This document shows positions 25,882 to 34,638 of a DNA stretch of 64,000 nt, piece after piece (the stretch's first letter is position 1; the number at the start of each line of letters is the position of its first letter). The notes below the pieces were generated by a model, which did not search any database, was not told the origin of the DNA, and saw only the letters and a list, made by a program, of their open reading frames with translations. Location: the NCBI GenBank assembly GCA_964483785.1, contig CAZACW010000004.1:1-64000 (forward strand), read 5' to 3'. The stretch is from JABDGZ01 sp964483785. Lineage in GTDB: Bacteria > Omnitrophota > Gorgyraeia > Zapsychrales > Fredricksoniimonadaceae. Position numbers and translations under genes: made by a program.

Positions 25882-26948
25882 CACAGCAGCCTTTCAATTT
25901 TTTCCACGGCTTCCTCGATGGTCAGCATGCATTCCTGGTAGGCGGAATGCGGCTGGCCGATGGGATCAGGCACGTCCAAGTCCGCCTCATACCCGCGGTG
26001 GGTGCTGCCGAATTCTTTCAAGAGATAAAGCCTTTTTTCCACCGACGGGACGCGCTCCAGGATTTGACTGCGGTGCGCGCGGGTCATGGCGAAAATCAAA
26101 TCGGATTTCTTGAGCATGATGCCGCCCAAAGGCCTGGACACGTGCGCCGCGGCGTTGATCCCCCGCTCGCGCAGGACGGTCATGGTCTCCTGGCTTGCCG
26201 CGGACTTAAAATAAACGCTGGTGCCGGCCGAATGCACCTCCACATCGTCGCGGCCGATCAATTTGGCCTTAAGCGAATACTCGGCCATCACCGAGCGGCA
26301 GCTGTTGCCCGTGCAGACGAACAGGACGCATTTTTTGCTGATGGTGCGGTCCACGTCCGGCTGGGTGATGACGCCGTCGCGGGTCACCGTGGGATGGGTC
26401 ATGGTGAAATCTAAGATCGTCGAGGAGATCCCGAAATCCACCGGCCCGCCGTCCAGGGCCAGGTCCACGTGGCCGTCCAAATCTTTTAAGGCCTCCTGGC
26501 AATTGGTCGGCGCCTTTTTGCCTTCCAGGTTGGCCGACGGGGCCGCGAGGGAGCAGCCGCTTTCTTCCACCAGGCGAAGCGCCACGGTATGGTCCGGCAT
26601 GCGGATGCCGATGGTCTCGCCCTCATGCTTGGCCGGCACGATCACGGTCAAGGGCCCGGGCCAGTACTTGTCGATCACCTTGTACAGGTTCGGGTGCGTG
26701 TAGGTGGAATAATTCTCGATGATCCCCCGCTGGGCGATCAGGATGGAAAAGAGCTTGCCGTCCGTGCGGTGCTTCACCGCGCGCAGGCGGTCCATGGCCT
26801 TGGGGTTGTTGGAATCCGCCGCGATGCCGTACACCGTCTCCGTCGGAAAAATCACCAGCCCGCCCTGGCGCAGGATGCGGGCGGCTTCGGCGATTTTCTC
26901 CGGTTCCGGCAAGGCGGAATTGACCTTCAAGACCTTGGTGGCGGCCAT
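25881..26948 (-). CDS. Fusion of threonylcarbamoyl-AMP synthase (Sua5/YrdC) and low-molecular-weight phosphatase
   Basis: A 355-residue two-domain protein. Residues about 1-205 are the Sua5/YrdC domain (FPTETVYGIAADSNN, LRLVEESGCSLAAPSAN, GGPVDFGISSTI), which makes threonylcarbamoyl-AMP for the t6A tRNA modification. Residues about 210-355 form a low-molecular-weight phosphatase: the P-loop C-x5-R is CTGNSCR and the general acid lies in DVPDPIG. In Bacillus the separate genes ywlC, ywlE, rpiB and glyA are neighbours; here the first two are one protein in the same order. YwlE has Thr in this P-loop and dephosphorylates arginine; this protein has Ser. Confidence 0.93.
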   Translation of the reverse strand: MAATKVLKVNSALPEPEKIAEAARILRQGGLVIFPTETVYGIAADSNNPKAMDRLRAVKHRTDGKLFSILIAQRGIIENYSTYTHPNLYKVIDKYWPGPLTVIVPAKHEGETIGIRMPDHTVALRLVEESGCSLAAPSANLEGKKAPTNCQEALKDLDGHVDLALDGGPVDFGISSTILDFTMTHPTVTRDGVITQPDVDRTISKKCVLFVCTGNSCRSVMAEYSLKAKLIGRDDVEVHSAGTSVYFKSAASQETMTVLRERGINAAAHVSRPLGGIMLKKSDLIFAMTRAHRSQILERVPSVEKRLYLLKEFGSTHRGYEADLDVPDPIGQPHSAYQECMLTIEEAVEKIERLL

Positions 26949-26969
26949 AATGAAATGAAAGACAGCACC

Positions 26970-28271
26970 CTATTTTTGCTTCTGCGTTTGCCGGACAAAA
27001 TGGGGCGTTGTCCCCATTTTGCCCCCGATGTCACGGCGGAAAAACATATGGTCAAATTCAATTTGGCTGACGGCATTATACGCCTTTGTCACCGCGGCTT
27101 CAAGGTTTCTGCCTAAGGCGGTCACGCCCAGCACCCGTCCGCCGCTGGTGACCAAACGGCCGCCGTCGTTTTTGGTGCCGGCATGAAACACCACCGTGTC
27201 TTCATCCTTGATCCGGTCCAGGCCCTGGAGGGCAAAGCCGCTTTTGTACGGGCCCGGATAGCCGCCGGAGGCGATCACGACGCAGGCGCAGGGCCGCTCG
27301 TCCCATTGGGCCTTGACTTCGTGCAGGCGGCCGTCGCAGGCGGCCTGCACAATGTCCACGATATCCGTGTGCAGGCGCGGCAGAATGCACTGGGTCTCGG
27401 GATCGCCGAAGCGCACGTTGAATTCCAGGGCCTTGGGGCCGTCCAAGGTCAGCATCAGGCCGGCGAACAAAACGCCCTTAAAAGGGTTTCCCTCCTGGTA
27501 CATGCCGCGCACCGCCGGCTCGATGATGCGGGCGATGATCTGGTTTAAAATCTCGGGATTGACCTTGGGATTCGGGGAAAAAGCGCCCATGCCGCCGGTG
27601 TTGGGGCCGATATCATCGTCAAAAATCCGCTTATGGTCCTGGGCCGTGGGCAGGACGAGAAAATGCCTGCCGTCGCAGACCGCGAGCACCGAGGCTTCCG
27701 GGCCTTGAAGGCATTCCTCGATGACGATCTTGTCTCCTGCCGCACCGAAGAGCTTTTTGACCATGATATCCTCGACCGCGGTCTTGGCCGCCTTCAGGTC
27801 CGGGCAGACATACACGCCCTTGCCCGCGGCAATGCCGTCGGCCTTGACCACCAGGGGAAACTGCGCCTTTTCCACAAAGGCCAGGGCGGGTTCAGCCAGG
27901 TCAAAAATCTTATAGACGGCCGTGGGGATATTGCGGCGGTGCATGAATTCTTTCGCAAAGACCTTGCTGCCTTCCAGCCTGGCCGCGGCCTGATTAGGCC
28001 CGAATATTTTCAGGCCTTTGGCCGTGAACGCATCCACCATCCCGGCCACCAGCGAGGCTTCAGGGCCGACGATGGTCAGGTCGATTTTCTTCTGAAGGGC
28101 ATACTGCAAAAGCAAGGGCACATCATCCACAGCGATGTCCGCGCATTCCGCGATCTGGGCGATGCCGCCGTTGCCCGGCGCGCAAAAGAGGCGCTTGACC
28201 TTGGGCGATTGCTTGATTTTCCAGCACAGGGCATGTTCCCTGCCCCCGGCACCGATGACTAAGACATTCAT
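26970..28271 (-). CDS. purD: Phosphoribosylamine-glycine ligase (GAR synthetase)
   Basis: A 433-residue ATP-grasp enzyme for the second step of purine synthesis. VIGAGGREHALCWKI, VVKADGIAAGKGVYV, FGDPETQCILPRL and the near-terminal FFRRDIG fit PurD. PurD proteins normally end just after that block. Here 17 further residues (GKMGTTPHFVRQTQKQK) are encoded by a hairpin repeat at 26996-27021 and the sequence beyond it. It overlaps purM by 4 nt. Confidence 0.96.
   Translation of the reverse strand: MNVLVIGAGGREHALCWKIKQSPKVKRLFCAPGNGGIAQIAECADIAVDDVPLLLQYALQKKIDLTIVGPEASLVAGMVDAFTAKGLKIFGPNQAAARLEGSKVFAKEFMHRRNIPTAVYKIFDLAEPALAFVEKAQFPLVVKADGIAAGKGVYVCPDLKAAKTAVEDIMVKKLFGAAGDKIVIEECLQGPEASVLAVCDGRHFLVLPTAQDHKRIFDDDIGPNTGGMGAFSPNPKVNPEILNQIIARIIEPAVRGMYQEGNPFKGVLFAGLMLTLDGPKALEFNVRFGDPETQCILPRLHTDIVDIVQAACDGRLHEVKAQWDERPCACVVIASGGYPGPYKSGFALQGLDRIKDEDTVVFHAGTKNDGGRLVTSGGRVLGVTALGRNLEAAVTKAYNAVSQIEFDHMFFRRDIGGKMGTTPHFVRQTQKQK
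26996..27021. repeat. REP-like hairpin in the purD 3' end
   Basis: CAAAATGGGG (26996-27005), loop CGTTGT, then the exact complement CCCCATTTTG (27012-27021). No T-run follows, so it is not a classical terminator. It lies in frame within the C-terminal extension of PurD. Confidence 0.75.
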
Positions 28272-29272
28272 GTAAAGATAACCTTGTGTTGGGAATCCTG
28301 GATGACCCGGCCTATGACAAAGGACTCTGTTTTTTGAGACCGTAAAAAGGCCTGGACAGCGACGACATCATCAGGGGCCGCGACCAGGGCAAAGCCGATG
28401 CCCATATTGAAGGTGCGGTACATATCATGGTCCGGCACACGGCCTTTGTCCTGAATGAGCTCAAAAATCCGCGGCACGGGCCAGCTTCCCTGCGTGACCG
28501 CAAAACAAAGGCCCTTGGGCAGGACCTTGGTCAATTTTTCGTACCAGGCCCCGCCGGTCATATGCGCCATGCCCTTGACCCTGATCCGCTCGAGCAGGGC
28601 CAGCACCGGCTTGACATAGATGCAGGTGGGTTTTAATAAAATCTGCGCGTAGCGTTTCTGTTCCTCCTTAGTCAGCGCCTTGCGGACCAGGGAAAATCCG
28701 TTGGCATGCAGGCCCGAAGAAGGCAGGCCGATCAACACATCACCGGCTTTGATCCCGGACCCGTCTATGATCCCCTTGGCCTCGACCACACCGACGGTGA
28801 ATCCGGCCAAATCATAATCCTCGCCCTTGTACATGTCCGGCATTTCCGCGGTCTCACCGCCGATCAGGGCACAGCCGGCCAAGCGGCAGCCGGCCACCAT
28901 GCCTTTCATCACGTCCTTCATGGTCTTGGGATTGAGTTTGCCCGTGGCGATATAATCCAAAAAAAACAGCGGCTTAGCACCCGTGCAAAGCACATCATTG
29001 ACGTTCATGGCCACCAGGTCAATGCCCACCGTGTCATGCTTATTGGCCAAATGGGCGATCAATAATTTGGTGCCAACTCCGTCGGTGGAAGAAACCAGAA
29101 CCGGGTCCTTGTACTTTAAGAATCCCGGATCAAAGAGGGCGCCGAAGGAGCCGGGCCGGCGGAGAACCCCGCGGCCCTTGGTCGGGGCTGACATCTGCTG
29201 GATGGCCTCCACAAAGCGGTTGGCCTTGGCAATGTCTACACCTGCTTTTTTATAGGTCAAGGATCGGGTCAT
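28268..29272 (-). CDS. purM: Phosphoribosylformylglycinamidine cyclo-ligase (AIR synthetase)
   Basis: A 334-residue enzyme of the PurM/PurL ATPase superfamily that closes the imidazole ring to form AIR. Family blocks are LVSSTDGVGTKLLIA, DLVAMNVNDVLCTGAKPLFFLDY, LIGGETAEMPDMY and the late MTGGAWYEKL region. Length fits. It overlaps purD by 4 nt. About 157 nt with the dimeric repeat R4 separate it from purQ. Confidence 0.97.
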   Translation of the reverse strand: MTRSLTYKKAGVDIAKANRFVEAIQQMSAPTKGRGVLRRPGSFGALFDPGFLKYKDPVLVSSTDGVGTKLLIAHLANKHDTVGIDLVAMNVNDVLCTGAKPLFFLDYIATGKLNPKTMKDVMKGMVAGCRLAGCALIGGETAEMPDMYKGEDYDLAGFTVGVVEAKGIIDGSGIKAGDVLIGLPSSGLHANGFSLVRKALTKEEQKRYAQILLKPTCIYVKPVLALLERIRVKGMAHMTGGAWYEKLTKVLPKGLCFAVTQGSWPVPRIFELIQDKGRVPDHDMYRTFNMGIGFALVAAPDDVVAVQAFLRSQKTESFVIGRVIQDSQHKVIFT

Positions 29273-29341
29273 ATCATTGAGTCAACCGTCTGCTTGCATT
29301 CGCAATCACAGCGAATACTCGTGAATGTTTGGCAGACCGTC

Positions 29342-29409
29342 GGGCCCCACCACAACCTCCGGGGTTGTGATGGTTAACCATCACAACCCCGGAGGTTGTG
29401 GTGGGGCCC
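29342..29409. repeat. Palindromic repeat, copy R4 (perfect inverted dimer)
   Basis: A perfect 68-nt palindrome, 34-bp arms without a loop (29342-29375 with 29376-29409), built of two repeat units with cores ACAACCTCCGGGGTTGT and its complement. The outer ends add GGGCCCC. It lies between purQ and purM. GTTTGGCAGACCGTC lies directly to the left. Confidence 0.92.
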
Positions 29410-29429
29410 TATGGATCGCTAAACATCAT

Positions 29430-30218
29430 TTACAAATGCTCTTTCACATAATCTATGCCGTTGGCGAAAATCCGGGCGCCCTCCCCGAGCTTTTCCCGTT
29501 TGGCCAGGCGGGTCCAGTACGGGTGCTGTTCAAAAAGAAAATGCCTTTCCGGGTGCGGCATCAGGCCCAGGACGCGTCCGGTCGTATCGCAGATGCCGGC
29601 GATGTCCTGCGTCGAGCCGTTGGGATTTTCCGGATAGACCGGCACAGCTCCCTGCGCCGTGCAATAGCGCAAAACGATTTGCTGATTGGCTTTCAGGGCC
29701 TTCATGACCTCGGGGTCCCGCGGGATGAATTTGCCCTCGCCGTGGGCCACCGGCAGATAGATCAATCCTGTCATGCCCTTGGTCCATACGCAGCGGCCCT
29801 CCACCTTCATATGCACCCAGCGGGCCTCGAATTTCCCGGAATCATTATAAAATAAAGTCGCTTCCTGTCCAATGTTCAAACCCAAACCCGGCAAAATGCC
29901 GGCCTTGACTAAGATTTGAAAGCCGTTGCAGATGCCGATGATCAATTTGCCGTCCTTGATGAACTGCCGGATATCCTGGGCCAGTTTCAGGCGCAATTCA
30001 TTGGCCAGGATGCGGCCCGAGGCGATATCATCGCCGTAGCTAAAACCGCCGGGCAAGGCCAGGACATGGAAATCAGCAAGCTTGGGCGCGCCGGACAACA
30101 AGGCCTTGATATGCACCTGTTCGACCTCAGCCCCCAAACTGCGGAAGGCAAAGGCCGTCTCCTCGTTGCAATTGGTCCCGGCGGTGCGGACCACGATGAC
30201 TTTTACATGTTTAGGCAT
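29430..30218 (-). CDS. purQ: FGAM synthase glutaminase subunit PurQ
   Basis: About 262 residues from ATG 30218 (MPKHVKVIVVRTAGTNC). It is a class I glutamine amidotransferase: LPGGFSYGDD, the nucleophile in GICNGFQIL and the partner His-Pro-Glu in MPHPER. It supplies ammonia to PurL. It is somewhat longer than the usual 227-residue PurQ of small-PurL systems. The longer open frame to 30254 enters repeat R5 and is not used. Unusually, it is separated from purL by a LOG gene and the dimeric repeat R5. Confidence 0.96.
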   Translation of the reverse strand: MPKHVKVIVVRTAGTNCNEETAFAFRSLGAEVEQVHIKALLSGAPKLADFHVLALPGGFSYGDDIASGRILANELRLKLAQDIRQFIKDGKLIIGICNGFQILVKAGILPGLGLNIGQEATLFYNDSGKFEARWVHMKVEGRCVWTKGMTGLIYLPVAHGEGKFIPRDPEVMKALKANQQIVLRYCTAQGAVPVYPENPNGSTQDIAGICDTTGRVLGLMPHPERHFLFEQHPYWTRLAKREKLGEGARIFANGIDYVKEHL

Positions 30219-30244
30219 AAAATAAATGACGTCCGTTTGACATA

Positions 30245-30303
30245 ACCTCCACAACCCCGGGGGTTGTGATGGTTACCATCGCAACCCCGGGGGTTGCGGA
30301 GGT
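30245..30303. repeat. Palindromic repeat, copy R5 (inverted dimer)
   Basis: Two units, 30245-30273 and 30275-30303, each with the ACAACCCC-type core; the second has GCAACCCC...GGGGTTGC, a paired A-to-G/T-to-C change that keeps its stem. Outer ends ACCTCC and GGAGGT pair with each other, and inner ends GATGGT and ACCATC pair with each other. It lies between the LOG gene and purQ. Confidence 0.9.
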
Positions 30304-30307
30304 CCAA

Positions 30308-30976
30308 TTATTTTCTTTTCGCATAAAAGGCCTTGATGAGCCTGACCACATCCTCCGGCTTGTCGACCACCCGGATGATGTCCAGGTCCTTCAAATCGAT
30401 ACAGCCCTCGTGGAGCATGGGGCCTTTGAACCAATCCAGGAGGCCTTTCCAATATTTGCTCCCGTAAAGGATCACCGGAAATTTGTCCATGCGCTCGGTC
30501 TGGATCAAGGTGATGCTTTCCGACAGTTCATCCAGGGTGCCGTAGCCGCCGGGAAAAATCACAAAGGCCTTGGCGTATTTGACAAAGCAGACCTTGCGGC
30601 AGAAAAAATAATGGAAATTGACTAAGTGATTGATGTAATTGTTGGGCTTTTGCTCAAAAGGCAGGTCGATGTTCAGCCCAATGGAATGCCCGCCGGCCTT
30701 GGCCGCCCCTTTGTTGCCCGCTTCCATGATGCTGGGGCCGCCGCCGGTGATCACCGCATAGCCTGCCTTGACCAGCAGTTCCGCCGTCCTTTGCGCCGCG
30801 TCATAGTAGGAATGCAGGGTGTGGATGCGCGACGACCGGAAGTTGCTTACCGCCGGGCCGCATTCTTTTGGTTCTTGCAAACCGTCGACAAATACCGCCA
30901 TGATGCGGAAAATGAGCCAGGGGTCTTCCATCATTTCCAGATCAGGTACTTGGGGGTGTTTTTTGATTTTGGCCAT
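30308..30976 (-). CDS. LOG-family protein (nucleoside 5'-monophosphate phosphoribohydrolase-like)
   Basis: A 222-residue Rossmann-like protein. VITGGGPSIMEAGNKGA and the LOG signature PGGYGTLDEL are both present. LOG enzymes split purine nucleoside monophosphates into base and ribose 5-phosphate; some release cytokinin-type bases and some regulate purine nucleotide balance. The location inside the purine operon, between purL and purQ, points to nucleotide turnover or control of flux. It starts 13 nt after purL. Confidence 0.9.
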   Translation of the reverse strand: MAKIKKHPQVPDLEMMEDPWLIFRIMAVFVDGLQEPKECGPAVSNFRSSRIHTLHSYYDAAQRTAELLVKAGYAVITGGGPSIMEAGNKGAAKAGGHSIGLNIDLPFEQKPNNYINHLVNFHYFFCRKVCFVKYAKAFVIFPGGYGTLDELSESITLIQTERMDKFPVILYGSKYWKGLLDWFKGPMLHEGCIDLKDLDIIRVVDKPEDVVRLIKAFYAKRK

Positions 30977-30989
30977 GGTTTTTCCTTTT

Positions 30990-33881
30990 TTATCGTAAGG
31001 GTGCTTTCCAGATTTCCTTCAAGGCATCGATGCGGGCATGCACGATCGGCCTCTCTTTTAATCCGTAAATCAAAAATTCAGGGCTCTCTTCCACCCTGCC
31101 GATCTTGGCCAAGGCAAGGCCTTTGAATAATTTGGCCAGAGCTTTTTCATGCTCCGGGGGCGCTTCCGCGATGAAGCGCGTATTGCTTTCCGAAAAAAGC
31201 AGGACATCTTCCCGGCGCGCGCTTCCCTTATAGGGAAGATTCTTTAACAATACAGTGGCGCCAAGCCCGCCGGCCATGGCCATTTCAGCCAGGGCCACGC
31301 CTGCGCCCCCTTCGGAGCAATCATGCAGGGAAGAGAACAGGCCTGCCTGATTGGCCTTGGCCGCGGCCCGGTAGATTTTGACCGCGGTTTTAAAATTGAC
31401 GCGTGGCACCTGCCGGCCCAATTGCCCTGCATTTTCAAGATAGATGGAACCGCCCAATTCATCAGCGGTTGTCCCGATCATGTAAATACTGTTGCCGGCT
31501 TTTTTAAAATCCATGGTCACACAGCGGCGGACATCCTCGATAATGCCGATGGATGAAATCAAAATGGTCCCGGGGATGGCCAGGCTCCTGCCTTTTTGGG
31601 TGTATTCATTGTACAAACTGTCCTTGCCGGAGATAAAGGGCGTGCCAAAAGCCAAAGCAGCCTGATAACATCCCTTGGCACAACGCACGAGAGCACCCAG
31701 CCTGTCCGGCTTGTCCGGGTTGCCCCAGCAGAAATTATCCAAAAGGGCGATGCGCTCCAGGTCCCCGCCCACGGCGATGATCTGGCGGATGGCCTCATCT
31801 ATGCAGGATGCGGCCATCCAGAACGGGTCCAGTTTGCCGAAGCGGGGATTGATGCCGTTGGCCACTGCAATGCCGCGCACGGAATCAAGCCTTCCCCGGA
31901 TCACCGCCGCGTCCGACGGGCCGTCAGCCGCAGGCCCTACCAAGGGCTTGATCACGCTGGCACCCTGCACTTCATGATCATAAACGCGGATCACGCTTTC
32001 CTTAGAGGCCACATTATAATGGCTTAAAGCCGCGCAGAGTTCTTGAGTCAGGTCCGGCGTGAGGCGGGGCTTTTTTTCCTTCCTTAAAACCGGCGGATGG
32101 TACACCGCTTCCTTGGTGATTTTGGGCAGGCCGTCATGGATAAAGTCCATGTCCAGATCCGCCACCTGCTGGCCGTGGAAAAACAACTGCAGGCGGCCGG
32201 AGCCGTCAAATTCGCCCAGAACCGCGGCTTCCACGTTTTCATCGGCGAAAACCTGCTTCAGGGCGTCGATCTTGGCCGGCGGTACGGAAAGTACCATGCG
32301 CTCCTGCGCTTCGGAAATCCATATTTCATGATATTTGAGCCCCTGGTATTTCAAAGGCGCCTTGTCAAGATCAACGCGGGCGCCGGTCTGGGCGCCCATT
32401 TCCCCGACGGCCGATGAAAATCCGCCGGCCCCGCAATCCGTGATGGCGGAATACAGGCCGGCCTCCCTGGCCCGCAAAAGCGCGTCCAAAACTTTTTTTT
32501 CCTCGATGGGATTGCCGATCTGCACCGCGCCCGAGGAAACGGTCTGGGAGGCGCCGGTCAATTCGCCCGATGAAAAGGTGGCGCCGTGAATGCCGTCCCT
32601 GCCGGTGCGGCCGCCCACAGCCACGATCAAATCGCCCTTGTGGACGCGTTTGTTTTCCTTGCCCTTAGGGATAAGGCCGATATTGCCGCAAAACACCAGG
32701 GGATTGCCCGCGAACTGCTCATCAAAGACAATGGCCCCATTCACCGTCGGGATCCCCATTTTATTGCCGTAATCGCGCACGCCTGCAACCACCCCCTTCA
32801 TCACCCGCTTAGGATGCAGGGCACCGGCCGGCAGGCGGGCCAGGGGCATGTCAGGAGGGCCGAAGCAAAACACGTCGGTGCTGCACAAGGGCCTGGCCGC
32901 AAGCCCGGTGCCTAAGGTATCGCGGATCACGCCCCCTACACCGGTATTGGCCCCGCCAAACGGCTCCAGGGCCGAGGGATGATTATGGGTCTCGACTTTA
33001 AAGCAGACATGAAAATCCTCATCAAAGGCAATGACCCCGGCATTGTCGTGAAAAACCGAAATGCACCATTTTTTCTTTAATTTGAGCGTCGGCACCGCGA
33101 TATAGGTCTTGAAAAGACTGCGGATGGTCTCAGTTTTTGGGCTTCTGCCTTCGCGGTAACGGATCAGGCCGCGAAAGGTCTTATGGCGGCAATGCTCGCT
33201 CCAGGTCTGGGCAATGGTCTCGAGTTCAACATCCGTCGGGTTGCGCCGTTCCTTTTGAAAATAGGCCTGGATCTGGCGCATCTCGGCCAAATTCAAATAC
33301 AACTGGCCTTGCCGGGATATTGCGGCGAGCTTTTTGTCCGTGGCGTTTTGCAGATCCACGATGTTCACGTCAAAGGTCGAGGCGGAAGTGCCGGCCACCG
33401 ACAGCATCGAGGGGACATGGGCAAAGTCAGGGACCTTGTGCTGGATGAGCTTGTTCATCAGCACGCGGTCCGTGATCATGGCCAATTGTTTGGGGTTGAG
33501 GCGGCCGAAGAGATGGTATTGCTTGGCCGTGCGCACGGCGCTGATGCCCGCGATGCCAAGGTCCTTTATCCCTTTCAGAGTCGAGGCCTCGACCGGGTCC
33601 ATGACGCCGGGATTATAGGCGATTTCAACAATATGGTGACGGGCATCCTTAGGCGCAAGTTTAAGATCAAAGCTGTATGCTTCGACCAAAGGATCGGTGA
33701 GCAATTCGTCGCAGATGCGCTTAAGCTCCGCGCTGCTGGCGCGGCCTTCTAAAAGGAAGACCGAGACCACCTGCACCTGGGAAAGCTCGCCCAGCTTCAA
33801 TTCCTGTATGTCCCGGGCCACCGCGGTGCCAACAGGGTCAAGGACCCCGTCTTTGTGTTTGACTTCAACGCGCCAAATCAT
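30990..33881 (-). CDS. purL: FGAM synthase, fused PurS-PurL type
   Basis: About 963 residues from ATG 33881 (MIWRVEVKHKDGV), which overlaps purC by 17 nt. Residues about 1-75 and 85-155 look like two PurS-type repeats (RVEVKHKDGVLDPVGTAV and VEIAYNPGVMDPVEASTL). The PurL part has QTWSEHCRHKTFRG, VETHNHPSALEPFGGANTG and a second ATPase-fold half (FISGKDSLYN). No glutaminase domain is present; PurQ is separate. It matches the PurSL architecture, between the small PurL (about 740) and the single-chain E. coli enzyme (about 1,295). Confidence 0.95.
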   Translation of the reverse strand: MIWRVEVKHKDGVLDPVGTAVARDIQELKLGELSQVQVVSVFLLEGRASSAELKRICDELLTDPLVEAYSFDLKLAPKDARHHIVEIAYNPGVMDPVEASTLKGIKDLGIAGISAVRTAKQYHLFGRLNPKQLAMITDRVLMNKLIQHKVPDFAHVPSMLSVAGTSASTFDVNIVDLQNATDKKLAAISRQGQLYLNLAEMRQIQAYFQKERRNPTDVELETIAQTWSEHCRHKTFRGLIRYREGRSPKTETIRSLFKTYIAVPTLKLKKKWCISVFHDNAGVIAFDEDFHVCFKVETHNHPSALEPFGGANTGVGGVIRDTLGTGLAARPLCSTDVFCFGPPDMPLARLPAGALHPKRVMKGVVAGVRDYGNKMGIPTVNGAIVFDEQFAGNPLVFCGNIGLIPKGKENKRVHKGDLIVAVGGRTGRDGIHGATFSSGELTGASQTVSSGAVQIGNPIEEKKVLDALLRAREAGLYSAITDCGAGGFSSAVGEMGAQTGARVDLDKAPLKYQGLKYHEIWISEAQERMVLSVPPAKIDALKQVFADENVEAAVLGEFDGSGRLQLFFHGQQVADLDMDFIHDGLPKITKEAVYHPPVLRKEKKPRLTPDLTQELCAALSHYNVASKESVIRVYDHEVQGASVIKPLVGPAADGPSDAAVIRGRLDSVRGIAVANGINPRFGKLDPFWMAASCIDEAIRQIIAVGGDLERIALLDNFCWGNPDKPDRLGALVRCAKGCYQAALAFGTPFISGKDSLYNEYTQKGRSLAIPGTILISSIGIIEDVRRCVTMDFKKAGNSIYMIGTTADELGGSIYLENAGQLGRQVPRVNFKTAVKIYRAAAKANQAGLFSSLHDCSEGGAGVALAEMAMAGGLGATVLLKNLPYKGSARREDVLLFSESNTRFIAEAPPEHEKALAKLFKGLALAKIGRVEESPEFLIYGLKERPIVHARIDALKEIWKAPLR

Positions 33882-34581
33882 GCGTAACCCTGCGCAACAC
33901 TTCCTGATAGGCCCCTTCGACATCGCCCAGGTCCCGGCGGAAACGGTCCTTGTCCAGCTTATTGCCGGTGCCGATTTCCCACAGGCGGCAGGTGTCGGGA
34001 GAAATTTCGTCAGCCAAAATGATGCGGTCCTTGATGCGTCCGAATTCCAGCTTGAAATCTATGAGCTCGATGTTCAAATTCAAAAAATATTTCTTCAAGA
34101 CCTCGTTGATCTTAAAGGCCAAAGAGGTGATCCGGCGCACCTCCTCATCCGCCGCGAAATTCAAGGCGCGGATATGGTATTCATTGACCTGCGGGTCGCC
34201 CAGGGCGTCGTTCTTGTAGCAGAATTCCAGCGTCGGGCAGGCCAGGTTGGCCCCTTCGGCCAGGCCCAGCAGACGGCACAGGGAGCCGGCGGCGCGGTTG
34301 CGCACGATGGTCTCCAGGGGCACGATCTCAACGCGCTTGATGAGCATTTCGCGGTCGCTGAGCCACTGCACAAAATGCGACTCGATGCCCTTGGCTTTCA
34401 AATGCTCGAAGATCTTGGCGGCGATGAGATTGTTCATGATGCCCTTTTGCGCGATGGTGCCGCGCTTCTGGGCATTAAATGCGGTGGCATCGTCCTTGAA
34501 ATACTGGATCAACAGGCCGGGGTCCTCGGTGGTGTAAAGGATCTTGGCCTTGCCTTCGTAAATTTTTTCCAATTTCTGCAT
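33865..34581 (-). CDS. purC: SAICAR synthetase
   Basis: A 238-residue enzyme that joins aspartate to CAIR. EKIYEGKAKILYTTEDPGLLIQYFKDDATAFN is visible at the N-terminus in pieces such as YEGKAKILY and FKDDATAFN. Later blocks are IVPLETIVRNRAAGS and ELIDFKLEFGR, with LADEISPDTCRLW near residue 190. All are family signatures. It overlaps purL by 17 nt and follows purB by 57 nt. Confidence 0.97.
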   Translation of the reverse strand: MQKLEKIYEGKAKILYTTEDPGLLIQYFKDDATAFNAQKRGTIAQKGIMNNLIAAKIFEHLKAKGIESHFVQWLSDREMLIKRVEIVPLETIVRNRAAGSLCRLLGLAEGANLACPTLEFCYKNDALGDPQVNEYHIRALNFAADEEVRRITSLAFKINEVLKKYFLNLNIELIDFKLEFGRIKDRIILADEISPDTCRLWEIGTGNKLDKDRFRRDLGDVEGAYQEVLRRVTHDLAR

Positions 34582-34638
34582 AAATTCAGACCACCGGACC
34601 CTGCCCCGCCTGCCCTGCCGCGCCCTCTCGAGGCTGTG

